Shown here: piece after piece, positions 23,674 through 31,730 of the stretch
How the letters are laid out: the number at the start of each line of letters is the position of its first letter
How positions within the stretch are numbered: position 1 is the first letter of the stretch
Origin: Planctomycetota bacterium
Lineage (GTDB): Bacteria > Planctomycetota > Phycisphaerae > Phycisphaerales > SM1A02
Length of the DNA: 40,103 nucleotides
Assembly: GCA_022566535.1 (NCBI GenBank)
Contig: JADFIR010000030.1
Location: 1-40,103, forward strand
Direction: 5' to 3'
Program-made: the position numbers and the translations under genes
Notes under the pieces: generated by a model
The model's database searches: none
Seen by the model: the letters and a program-made list of their open reading frames with translations, nothing else
What the model was told of the DNA's origin: nothing

Positions 23674-26600
23674 GATGACTGCGCAGCTGCCGAAATCATA
23701 TTCGCCCGCGGAATCGGAAGCCCAAGTCCGCGAGAGGTGGGACAACTTGGGCGCCTACCACGCCGAGCCCGGGCCTTGGCAGCATCGGCCTGAGGACCTC
23801 AAGCCCCAAGCCTCAAGCGTCAACCCTTTCTGTATCGTCATTCCCCCGCCCAACGTGACCGCGGCTCTGCACCTCGGCCATGCGTTCAACATTACGTTGC
23901 AGGATGTGCTGATCCGCTACCACCGGATGTGCGGCTTCAATACCCTCTGGATGCCCGGCACCGACCACGCGGGCATCGCCACCCAGACCGTGGTCGAGAA
24001 GCGGCTCTTGCAGCAAGGGACCAGTCGCAAATCGTTGGGTCGTGAGGAGTTCGTCGCCAAGGTGCAGGCCTGGAAGGACCAGTACGAAGCGACGATCATC
24101 GAGCAGCTCAAAGCGATGGGCTGCTCCTGCGACTGGGCCCGCACACGCTTCACCATGGACGAAATGTGTGCCAAAGCCGTGCGCGAGGCGTTCTTCGGGC
24201 TGTTCAAGGACGGCCTGATCTATCGCGGTAAGCGCCTGGTAAACTGGGACCCGGTCACCCAGACCGCCCTGGCGGATGATGAAGTCGAGATGCAGGAGAT
24301 CGACGGGCACATGTGGTACCTGCGGTATCCGTTGGCGGAGCCCGCTTCAGTGGGCGGCGTCGCCGTTGAATATGTAACCGTGGCGACCACGCGCCCGGAA
24401 ACGATGCTGGGTGACACCGCGGTGGCGATGAACCCGAAAGACCCGCGCGCCCCCGGAATGGTTGGCAAGAACGTCAAGTTACCAATCGTCGATCGCATCG
24501 TGCCGATCATCACCGATGAGCACGTCGTGATGCCCGACGACCGTAACAATCCCATGGCCGAGTACGCCACCGGCTTCCTCAAGGTCACACCCGCTCACGA
24601 TCCCAACGACTGGGAGATCTGGCAGCGTCACCAAGATGAAATTCCCTTGGGCGCCGTCAACGTCATGGCCCCGGACGCGACGATCTCCGCTGAGCACGGC
24701 TGGACGGACGTATCAGATGAAGCCAGGCCGCTTGTCGGCTTAGCGCGCGAAGAAGCGCGCCGGCGAATCGTTGAATGGTTCAAGGACCACGATCTGCTGG
24801 AAGATGTGCGCAACTATCGCCACAGCGTCGGCCATTCGTATCGGTCACACGTGCCGATCGAGCCGTATCTGAGCGATCAGTGGTATGTGAAGGTGACGGA
24901 CGATCGCCTGCGCGGCGAGGCGCTGCGGGCGATGAATCCCGAACAACGCGAGGGCACGCCACCACCGCATCAGAGACCCCCGGGCAAGCCCGGGGCTAAA
25001 TGTGAAGGCGACGGCGAGCTGACCTTTTTCCCCGCCCGGTACGCCAGGACCTTCCAGGCGTGGCACGAAAACCTGCGCGACTGGTGTATCAGCCGCCAAC
25101 TCTGGTGGGGTCACCGTATCCCGGTGTGGAGAATCGACCCCGATGATCCGCGGAGTTACTCGTTGGCTGCACACCCCGAAAAGTATGTCGCTGATCTGCA
25201 AAGTGGGCTTGACGTGTATGCCGACTTGTTAGGACTACATGGCGCATTCCTTGTTAGGCGTGACCGCGATAGATTCAAATTCTTGATCTGCACCAGAAGT
25301 CATGAAGCCGACGTAGCATTGGTCAACGCGTTGAAGATAGCGACAGTTGCCCAGCCCGTCGGTTATGACCGGAATGCCGAGCGAGAATTATTCAGAGACA
25401 CTGAGTCGTTTGAAGCGGCTCGGAATGTCAAGCAGCTGATCCTTTCAGCTGAGAAGGATCCCGATGTGTTGGACACGTGGTTCTCGTCGGCGTTGTGGCC
25501 GATCTCGACGATGGGCTGGCCGGAGCCGAAGGAGTTCCCGGATACGCTCGGCCTGCTCGAAACGTTCAACCCCTCTTCGGTCCTGTGCACCGGCCGGGAC
25601 ATCATTACCCTGTGGGTCTCACGGATGGTGATGTTCAACCGCCACTTCCGCGACGGAACACTGCCCTTCCGTCACGTCTACATCCACCCCATGATCCAGG
25701 ACGGCCACGGTCAGCGGATGAGCAAGTCGCTGGGCAACGGCGTCGATCCGCGCGACATTATCCACAGCCACGGGGCCGACGCGATGCGATTCGTCCTGGT
25801 GCAGATGGCCACGAGCACACAGGATGTGAGGCTGCCGGTGGACCTGATCTGCCCGCACTGCGGAGAGACTTTTCATCCCGACGAGATCACCAGCCCAGCC
25901 GGCTATCGCGTGGCGGCGCCCCAACAGGAATGTCCAACCTGTAAGAAGACCATGGTCAGCAGCTACGGCGCCGCTTGCGGCTTCGCCACGCCATCCGAGC
26001 AAACGCCCGCCGCGCGCAACACCTCCGCCAAGTTTGACCTCGGCCGCAACTTCGCTAATAAGCTGTGGAACGCCGCTCGCTTTGCGTTGAGCAATCTGCA
26101 AGCGAGCGACGACGCGACCAAGCGACCAAGCGACAACGCGGAGTCGGCATTGGCCGATCGGTGGATCATCACCCGGTTACACCGCACGTTGCACGCGGCG
26201 GAGAAGGCGGTCCGGCAGTACCAGTTCAACGTCTACGCCGAGGCGATGTATGACCTGGTCTGGCGGGACTTCTGCGACTGGTATCTCGAAGCGATCAAGC
26301 CGACGATCAAGGAAAACCCGGCGCAGCAGCAGGTGCTGCGAACCGTGCTCAACGCGATTCTGCGCATGCTTCACCCGATCTGCCCGTTCGTGACCGAAGC
26401 ACTGTGGCCGCAGGTCCAGGCCGCCGGTGAGGCCGACCTTGATAACATCAAGCTGCCGCCCAGTGAGCAACTGGCCATCGCGGCCTGGCCGAAGATCGAT
26501 TGTCGGGTCGATGACAAGGAGGCCGCGGCGACCTTCGAGCGCGTTCAAGCCTTGACTGACGCAATCCGCACCGTGCGCGGCGAGCACAATGTGCAGCCGC

Positions 26601-27025
26601 GCCAGAGGATCAGGCTTCACGCGACGCCCCGGGTGATGGCCTTGATCAAGTCGGGTGAAGGTGTCGTCGAGACCCTGGCCGGGCTTGAATCCGCATCGCT
26701 ACTGGACCCAAGCGCGCCGCCGGCCGGCGCGATTCCGCTGACCTTCGAAGGCGAACAACTGCGGTTGGGCGGATTGGCGGGGCCCGTGGATCCGGCCGCG
26801 GAGCGGGCCCGTCTCGCGAAGCTCGTTCAGCACAAGGAACAGGCCGCCGCCGGGTTCCGCAAGAGGCTCGACAACGACAGCTATGTGAACAAGGCGCCGG
26901 CGAAACTGGTTGACGAAACCCGAACCAGGCTTGCCGAAGTGGAGGCTGATCTCGCTGCTGCCCGCCGCGACCTTGAAGTGCTCCAAGGCGCCGGCGCGGC
27001 GACTGAGGCTGAGCATCCATCATGA
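23672..27025 (+). CDS. valS: Valyl-tRNA synthetase with unusual insertions
   Basis: A class I aminoacyl-tRNA synthetase charging tRNA-Val. Signature motifs: HLGHAFN (HIGH, about 67-73), the editing-domain TTRPETMLGDTAVAMNP, DWCISRQLWWGHRIPVW, DVLDTWFSSALWP, RMSKSLGN (KMSKS, about 682-689), GRNFANKLWNAARF, and a C-terminal coiled coil (ERARLAKLVQHKEQAAAGFRK). The 1117 aa exceed the usual 880-950 because of three insertions: about 25 residues from a REP-like palindrome (24957-25018), about 80 extra residues between WWGHRIPVW and DVLDTW (about 25130-25460, lower G+C), and a zinc-ribbon-like segment with CPHC and CPTC (about 25848-26040). Tandem ATGs at 23672/23675 give the family N-terminus; ATGs at 23657/23660 are alternatives. 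It overlaps the next gene by ATGA. Confidence 0.95.
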   Translation: MMTAQLPKSYSPAESEAQVRERWDNLGAYHAEPGPWQHRPEDLKPQASSVNPFCIVIPPPNVTAALHLGHAFNITLQDVLIRYHRMCGFNTLWMPGTDHAGIATQTVVEKRLLQQGTSRKSLGREEFVAKVQAWKDQYEATIIEQLKAMGCSCDWARTRFTMDEMCAKAVREAFFGLFKDGLIYRGKRLVNWDPVTQTALADDEVEMQEIDGHMWYLRYPLAEPASVGGVAVEYVTVATTRPETMLGDTAVAMNPKDPRAPGMVGKNVKLPIVDRIVPIITDEHVVMPDDRNNPMAEYATGFLKVTPAHDPNDWEIWQRHQDEIPLGAVNVMAPDATISAEHGWTDVSDEARPLVGLAREEARRRIVEWFKDHDLLEDVRNYRHSVGHSYRSHVPIEPYLSDQWYVKVTDDRLRGEALRAMNPEQREGTPPPHQRPPGKPGAKCEGDGELTFFPARYARTFQAWHENLRDWCISRQLWWGHRIPVWRIDPDDPRSYSLAAHPEKYVADLQSGLDVYADLLGLHGAFLVRRDRDRFKFLICTRSHEADVALVNALKIATVAQPVGYDRNAERELFRDTESFEAARNVKQLILSAEKDPDVLDTWFSSALWPISTMGWPEPKEFPDTLGLLETFNPSSVLCTGRDIITLWVSRMVMFNRHFRDGTLPFRHVYIHPMIQDGHGQRMSKSLGNGVDPRDIIHSHGADAMRFVLVQMATSTQDVRLPVDLICPHCGETFHPDEITSPAGYRVAAPQQECPTCKKTMVSSYGAACGFATPSEQTPAARNTSAKFDLGRNFANKLWNAARFALSNLQASDDATKRPSDNAESALADRWIITRLHRTLHAAEKAVRQYQFNVYAEAMYDLVWRDFCDWYLEAIKPTIKENPAQQQVLRTVLNAILRMLHPICPFVTEALWPQVQAAGEADLDNIKLPPSEQLAIAAWPKIDCRVDDKEAAATFERVQALTDAIRTVRGEHNVQPRQRIRLHATPRVMALIKSGEGVVETLAGLESASLLDPSAPPAGAIPLTFEGEQLRLGGLAGPVDPAAERARLAKLVQHKEQAAAGFRKRLDNDSYVNKAPAKLVDETRTRLAEVEADLAAARRDLEVLQGAGAATEAEHPS
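24978..24995. repeat. REP-like palindrome inside valS
   Basis: CCCCGGGCAAGCCCGGGG, an 8-bp stem with two unpaired bases, is followed by CTAAATG and encodes part of a Pro/Gly/Lys-rich loop (PPGKPGAK). A similar palindrome followed by CTA occurs between genes at 38223-38241. The stretch is in frame and stop-free. Confidence 0.7.
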
Positions 27026-28155
27026 GCAGCAGCGACTCGACACACGCCGGGATTATCGCTCGTGTTGTCTTTGCTGTGGCTCTCGTCACCTCGGCTTCGG
27101 GCTGCACCGTGGGACATGCCCGGGAGTCCATCTCCAGTCGGGCGGCGATCAGCGCCAGGCCGCAAAAGCCGGCGGAGGTGAAACGGCCGACAGCGACGGT
27201 CTCTGCCGCAGATGCAATCACGACGGTGGAGATGACTCGTAAGCCGTGGCGGTTCGCGGACTACGAAGGACAAGTCATCGTCACCCCGCACTACCGCCTC
27301 TACACCACGCTCAAGCATAACTCGGTGCTGAAGCACTTGCCGTTGCTAATGGAGCGCGGCCTCATCCAATACACGACCGCGCTAGGGCAGCTCCCCAAGC
27401 CGAGCAGACGCCTGGACACGTACCTGTTTGAGAGCAGAAACCAGTGGGAGGCGAAGACCCGCCAGATGCTGCCCGGGCAGTCGGCAAAGTATCTCGCGCT
27501 TGGCCGCGGCGGCTTCACGACTCGCGGGACTTCGGTGCTGTACTACATCGGCCGCACCGACACGTTGTCCATTACCGCCCATGAAGGTTGGCACCAGTAT
27601 TCTCAGCAGACCTTTCGGCACCAGCTGCCTGTCTGGATGGAAGAGGGGATCGCCACCTACATGGAAGGCCATCTGAGCCGCCCCGACGGTATCCCGAAGT
27701 TCCGCCCATGGGCAAACCTGGAGCGATACCACACGCTCCGCGACGCGGTGCGGGAAGATCGGCTGATCCCGCTGGGTGATCTGCTCCAACGAACACCGCA
27801 ATCGTTTCTGGAGGGGGGAAGGAACAAGCTGCTGATCTACTACGCGCAGGTCTGGGCCCTGACGCACTTTCTGGCCGAGGGTGAGCAAGGTCGATACCGC
27901 CCGGCGTTGCACGAGCTGCTGCTGGACACCGCCCAGGGCAGACTGTCCGGGCGGATCTTATCATCCAAGTTCATATCTCCGAGTCAGCGGCGACGCGTCG
28001 CCGCCCACGTTCGCATCGGGCCTTGGGTGCTGCTGGACTACTTTGACAGTGACCTTGCCTCGTTCGAGCAGCGGTACATGTTGTTCGTGCGGAAGATCGT
28101 GAAGACCGGCGGGCGCGATCGAATCGTGCAGGGTCAAAGTCCCCTGACGAATTGA
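27022..28155 (+). CDS. Secreted HExxH (gluzincin-like) putative metalloprotease
   Basis: A 377-aa protein with an N-terminal signal sequence ending SASGC (C28), so possibly a lipoprotein, although the lipobox is weak. The core carries AHEGWHQY (HExxH at 187-191) and, 17 residues later, WMEEGIATYMEG, with E207/E208 as the third zinc ligand candidate; this is the peptidase_MA-like arrangement seen in planctomycete DUF1570-type proteins. Activity and substrate are not known. Its ATG overlaps the valS stop (ATGA), so expression is probably coupled to valS; a link in function is not evident. The phosphoesterase follows after 25 bp. Confidence 0.8.
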   Translation: MSSSDSTHAGIIARVVFAVALVTSASGCTVGHARESISSRAAISARPQKPAEVKRPTATVSAADAITTVEMTRKPWRFADYEGQVIVTPHYRLYTTLKHNSVLKHLPLLMERGLIQYTTALGQLPKPSRRLDTYLFESRNQWEAKTRQMLPGQSAKYLALGRGGFTTRGTSVLYYIGRTDTLSITAHEGWHQYSQQTFRHQLPVWMEEGIATYMEGHLSRPDGIPKFRPWANLERYHTLRDAVREDRLIPLGDLLQRTPQSFLEGGRNKLLIYYAQVWALTHFLAEGEQGRYRPALHELLLDTAQGRLSGRILSSKFISPSQRRRVAAHVRIGPWVLLDYFDSDLASFEQRYMLFVRKIVKTGGRDRIVQGQSPLTN

Positions 28156-28180
28156 TTGTTCGCTGCGATCCCTCTGGGCC

Positions 28181-28678
28181 ATGCTCATCGGCATACTCTC
28201 AGATTCCCATGGTCGGGCCGACACGACCGCTCGGGCCGTCGCGGACCTCATCGCCCTCGGCGCGGAAATGCTGTTACATCTCGGCGACATCGGAACCGAA
28301 GCAGTGATCGACGAGCTGATCGGCCACAACGCCCGCATCGTCTTCGGCAACTGCGACCTCAAGGCCGACGCGCTTGCCCACTACGCCGAGCTGGTCAGCG
28401 TGCAAGTGGACCATCCGATGGGTGTCCTGGAAGTTGACGGCAAGCGCATCGCGTTCACCCACGGTGATATCACCGGCTTGATGAACCAGGCCCTCGACGA
28501 GGGGGTTGACTACCTGCTGCACGGCCATACCCATTTGATCCGCGATGAACGCGTCGGCCGGACGCGAATTATCAATCCCGGCGCGGTTTTTCGGGCGGCG
28601 CGGTATACTTCTGCACTGCTCGATCCTGCGGCCGACCGCGTGCAGTTCATCGAGATCGCCAGTGCGCCGAAGACCTGA
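28181..28678 (+). CDS. YfcE/MJ0936-type metallophosphoesterase
   Basis: A 165-aa calcineurin-like phosphoesterase with all five metal-binding motifs: DSH (8-10), GDIG (35-38), GNCD (56-59), THGD (93-96) and GHTH (115-118). Family members hydrolyse phosphodiesters such as cyclic nucleotides or model substrates; the natural substrate here is unknown. The protein is cytoplasmic by its lack of a signal. It is followed after 4 bp by the GNAT gene and probably belongs to the valS transcript. Confidence 0.9.
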   Translation: MLIGILSDSHGRADTTARAVADLIALGAEMLLHLGDIGTEAVIDELIGHNARIVFGNCDLKADALAHYAELVSVQVDHPMGVLEVDGKRIAFTHGDITGLMNQALDEGVDYLLHGHTHLIRDERVGRTRIINPGAVFRAARYTSALLDPAADRVQFIEIASAPKT

Positions 28679-28682
28679 TCAG

Positions 28683-29195
28683 ATGCCTCAGGACGTTGCC
28701 GACAACTTCAATCTCGACGAGGTCGTACTGCGTCTTGCGGGCGATGAGGACCACAGCACCGTGCGGGAGCTGTTCAAGGCCGGTCTGCTGGAAGGCCACG
28801 TTCCCGCGAACGATACCGGCGCCGACGTCGAGAATCTTCGCGAGGCTTATTTTTCCGATGAAGGCCAAAGCGCCCTGTGGGTGGCCCAGTACAAAGGCCA
28901 GATCATCGGCATGGTCGGCGTCCAGAAAATGTGTGACAACTCAGCGGAAATCCGACGGCTTCGTGTCCGCCAGGGTTTCCGACGTTGCGGCGTTGGCACC
29001 AAACTCACGGAGCAAGCCTTGGGATTCTGCAAGCGGCACGGCTATCTGAAGGTGATCCTTGATGTACGTATAGAGCGCGGTCCGGCCATCGCCCTGTTCG
29101 AGAAGTTCGGCTTCCAGCTCGCCCGATCACGCGAGGTCGAAGGTCGCAAGATGCTCGACTTCTATATCGACCTGTATCGCGACCCCAACGCCTGA
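28683..29195 (+). CDS. GNAT family N-acetyltransferase
   Basis: A 170-aa acetyl-CoA-dependent acyltransferase. The acetyl-CoA-binding motif A is visible as RLRVRQGFRRCGVGTKLTE, preceded by the beta strands around LWVAQYKGQIIGMVGV, and followed by FEKFGFQLARSREVEG. The substrate is not predictable. ATG 28683 is 4 bp after the phosphoesterase stop; an upstream in-frame extension to 28545 overlaps that gene and is rejected. The last gene of the valS cluster; a decayed dockerin-like sequence starts at its stop codon. Confidence 0.87.
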   Translation: MPQDVADNFNLDEVVLRLAGDEDHSTVRELFKAGLLEGHVPANDTGADVENLREAYFSDEGQSALWVAQYKGQIIGMVGVQKMCDNSAEIRRLRVRQGFRRCGVGTKLTEQALGFCKRHGYLKVILDVRIERGPAIALFEKFGFQLARSREVEGRKMLDFYIDLYRDPNA

Positions 29196-29239
29196 TCGGC
29201 GTCACCGACCTGCTCATCCTGATCGCCAATTGAGGCGAC
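29195..29239 (+). pseudogene. Relict dockerin-like C-terminus
   Basis: In a frame other than the GNAT gene, 29195-29230 reads IGVTDLLILIAN and then TGA-GGC-GAC, matching the usual end of planctomycete dockerin-like tails (DLLILIANWGD) with the tryptophan codon changed to a stop. No start or upstream domain is attached. It is short, so chance cannot be excluded, but twelve consistent codons make a relict likely. Confidence 0.5.
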
Positions 29240-29349
29240 TGCCCGTGAGAGAAACCACGAATCGCCGGAACGTCGACATATCACGAAAGCCCAGGGAAAG
29301 CATTGCCTGAGCTTTGTGTTTATGTCTGCGCCGGTCTTGAGAGCACACG

Positions 29350-30387
29350 CTACTCGTCGTTCTCCTCGTGACGGCCTCCGACCTCTTCGACCAGCTTGTC
29401 GAGCATCTCCATGAGATCGTCGATGCGATCGTTGAGCTGCTCCAGGCGTTCGTCGATGTGGCGCGGCGCGCGCTCCAGCAGGAGGTGGTGAAGGTCCTCC
29501 AGGCGTTGGCGCGTTGGCTGCTCAAGCCTGCGGAACAGCCGCGACGCGTCCGGATCGATCACGAAACCCCGCCAGTCGAAATCAGGCGCCGGCACAGCGA
29601 AGTTGCGCTCGATATGGATGGCCGGTCCGCCCCCGATCAAGTCGGCGGAATGCATTGCGTCCGCATCAAACGCTTCGAGCGTGACGACGATCTCGCCCAC
29701 ACGGCCTTCGTGAATAACCGAGAGCGTAACAGTCTCGCCGGGCTCTTTGTCCGCGAGCGCTTCGTGAATGCTTTGGGGGCCGGCGGGTGTCTGGCCGTCA
29801 ATCGCGGTGATGATGTCGAATTGATCCAGCCCGGCATCGTGGGCGGGCAGACCCTCATACAGCCCACTGATCATCGTGGTTGAGCCGGGCTCGAGGCCGA
29901 GGTGGCGTTGCAGCGCCTTGCCCGGTTCGGCCAGATGGATGCCGAGCATCACTTTGGGGTGCGGTCCGTCGAACGCAAGTTGCGCCCCCCGACCACCGCG
30001 AGGGGCATCGCCGCGCGGCCCGAAGCGAAACCTGAAGCGCCGGCCGCGGTCGCCCTCGCCGAAGCCCCCGCCGATCACCTCGATCTCATTGCCGTCTTCG
30101 TCGAGAATGATGATGCGCTCGTCGTCACCGCGAATGATTCTGTCGGCGGGAATCTCCTCGCCGTCCACCTTGACCGAGATATCACCGTCCTCGATGCGGA
30201 CCTCGATCGTCTGGCGGTCTGAGAAGGCCGCCATCGGCGCGTCATCTGTGATGACCACCGTCTTGCAGATGATGTTACCCCTTTCTTGCGGGCATCCTGC
30301 TGTGGCCGGACCGGCCAGCAGCGCCGCCGCCGCAACGCCAGTGGCACCTAGTGTAAACCAAGATGTGTTTGTATTCATGCTTTCCAT
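29350..30387 (-). CDS. Secreted PDZ-domain protein of the ECF operon
   Basis: A 345-aa protein with a signal peptide (about 1-30, ending AGPATAG), an acidic beta-rich region carrying DGEEIPADRIIRGDDERII and a Gly/Arg-rich linker (FGEGDRGRRFRFRFGPRG), then a PDZ domain (about 145-240; ...GLPAHDAGLDQFDIITAIDGQTP...) and a helical C-terminus (about 285-345; DERLEQLNDRIDDLMEML) that could form a coiled coil. There is no protease domain. Start 30387 is supported by GAGGA upstream; the longer frame to 30450 has no ribosome site. It follows the anti-sigma gene by 93 bp and is probably part of the same regulon, as an envelope sensor or effector (inference). Confidence 0.82.
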   Translation of the reverse strand: MESMNTNTSWFTLGATGVAAAALLAGPATAGCPQERGNIICKTVVITDDAPMAAFSDRQTIEVRIEDGDISVKVDGEEIPADRIIRGDDERIIILDEDGNEIEVIGGGFGEGDRGRRFRFRFGPRGDAPRGGRGAQLAFDGPHPKVMLGIHLAEPGKALQRHLGLEPGSTTMISGLYEGLPAHDAGLDQFDIITAIDGQTPAGPQSIHEALADKEPGETVTLSVIHEGRVGEIVVTLEAFDADAMHSADLIGGGPAIHIERNFAVPAPDFDWRGFVIDPDASRLFRRLEQPTRQRLEDLHHLLLERAPRHIDERLEQLNDRIDDLMEMLDKLVEEVGGRHEENDE

Positions 30388-30480
30388 CGTGTTTGTCCTC
30401 GTTCTAGACCTTCGTGCAGTCGTTGGGTTTGAGACGTTGGTAGTTGACATATAGTTCGCTGCCGAACCATAGAGCGACCG

Positions 30481-31125
30481 TTACATCGACCGGCCGGGGT
30501 GCTCTTCGAATCGCACCAGAGTGGGACGACCGAGCTCGTCCTGCGCCGTGAACTGGTACAACTCCGGCACAATCGTCCGCTCAAGAACCTGCCGCAGGTA
30601 TAGCAGCTCGTATCCCTGGCCGGAGGAAGCCGGTCGTGAGTTGATCAACACTCTCTCAGGCACTTCACCGATAACAAGATCCTCCTGGCGTCCGCGATCG
30701 AGGTAGGCCCGGAAGAGGTCAGCGGCCGGCGCCAAGCGCAGGAGTTCTGCGCTTGCGATGCCCGCCTGCTCGATACCTTGGTTCGTAGGCGTAGGACCGA
30801 AAAGCCCCAAAGCCCAGGTGATTGCCACGACGGCGGCAACGGCCCATCCACCCCACGCGCCGAATCGCCGGCCTGGGGTGTCCCGCGATGTCCGGGCCAA
30901 TCTCCCGGGGCTGGGCTCATCGGCCGGCAGGTCGATGGCGTCGGCGGCGCCTGCGAACGCGTTGACCGCTCGCGCGAAGCTGCTGCACTCGCGCAGGGTC
31001 TCGGCGACACGGCGCCACAACATTGGATCATCGCCGGCCATCGCTGTCAGTTCGTCCCATTCGCCGGGGGTTGCCTGGCCGTCAATGGCCTTGGAGATCA
31101 ATAGTTCTTCGCGCGGTGGATTCAT
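30481..31125 (-). CDS. Putative membrane anti-sigma factor
   Basis: A 214-aa protein with a cytoplasmic N-terminal region starting EELLISKAIDGQATPGEWDEL, like anti-sigma domains of planctomycetes, one transmembrane segment (about 91-110, WGGWAVAAVVAITWALGLFG) and an extracytoplasmic domain of about 100 residues. No zinc HxxxCxxC motif of the ZAS type is present. It overlaps the ECF sigma stop by ATGA, the standard arrangement of a sigma/anti-sigma pair. What it senses is unknown. Confidence 0.8.
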   Translation of the reverse strand: MNPPREELLISKAIDGQATPGEWDELTAMAGDDPMLWRRVAETLRECSSFARAVNAFAGAADAIDLPADEPSPGRLARTSRDTPGRRFGAWGGWAVAAVVAITWALGLFGPTPTNQGIEQAGIASAELLRLAPAADLFRAYLDRGRQEDLVIGEVPERVLINSRPASSGQGYELLYLRQVLERTIVPELYQFTAQDELGRPTLVRFEEHPGRSM

Positions 31126-31730
31126 CGTTCGCCTCTTTGTACATTGTGCCCGGCGATCGATGCGACAACCGCCGGCCGGGGTCCGATCTCTCTGCTCTTC
31201 AGCGCCAGCTCGCGGAGCATACGCCGGGCGCGTGCAATGCGGGTCTCGACGGTTGCTTCGGGCAAGCTGAGAATCTCTGCAATGTGCCTGCCGCGCATTC
31301 CGTGAACTGCCCTGAGCATCAGCGGCTCGCGGTATGCTTCCGGAATCCGCGAGGCCAGCGCGAGCAGCCGGCGTGCTTCGTCGTCCAGGGCGATGAGGTC
31401 ACCGGCCTCAACGGACGATGCACCGTAAGCGTAATCATTGGCAAGGGCCCCAGGCCTCGGCCGAATCTTCCACGCCCGGGCTGATGCCCGTGCCGTGTTG
31501 ACCGCGACCGTCCGAAGCCAGGCGCGGATATTCCGTGGCTCCCGAAGGCTGCTGATCTTGCTGACCAAGGTCATGGCCACTTCCTGGAGCAGATCGTCGA
31601 GCGGATCATGCGGTGATTTGTGGGCGAGCAGCACGGCCGCAATCCAACGCCGGTGTTGATGCCACAGCGCAAGGATCGCCTCACGCTCGCCACGCATTGC
31701 CGCGACAACAGTCGCGTCCCCAATTGGCAC
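31122..31730 (-). CDS. ECF-type RNA polymerase sigma factor
   Basis: A 202-aa group 4 sigma factor. Region 2 (about 20-90): LDDLLQEVAMTL, then PRNIRAWLRTVAVNTARASAR. Region 4 (about 125-180): RIPEAYREPLMLRAVHGMRGRHIAEIL, SLPEATVETRIARARRML. It starts with GTG at 31730; no Shine-Dalgarno is clear. It probably directs transcription of its own operon and perhaps the envelope genes. It overlaps the anti-sigma gene by four bases. Confidence 0.9.
   Translation of the reverse strand: MPIGDATVVAAMRGEREAILALWHQHRRWIAAVLLAHKSPHDPLDDLLQEVAMTLVSKISSLREPRNIRAWLRTVAVNTARASARAWKIRPRPGALANDYAYGASSVEAGDLIALDDEARRLLALASRIPEAYREPLMLRAVHGMRGRHIAEILSLPEATVETRIARARRMLRELALKSREIGPRPAVVASIAGHNVQRGER

Noticed and set aside
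26094-26145. Short GCGACCAA repeats in valS as a microsatellite or CRISPR-like array
   Set aside because: Only two or three imperfect 8-9-bp copies, all in frame; too little to call a repeat element.
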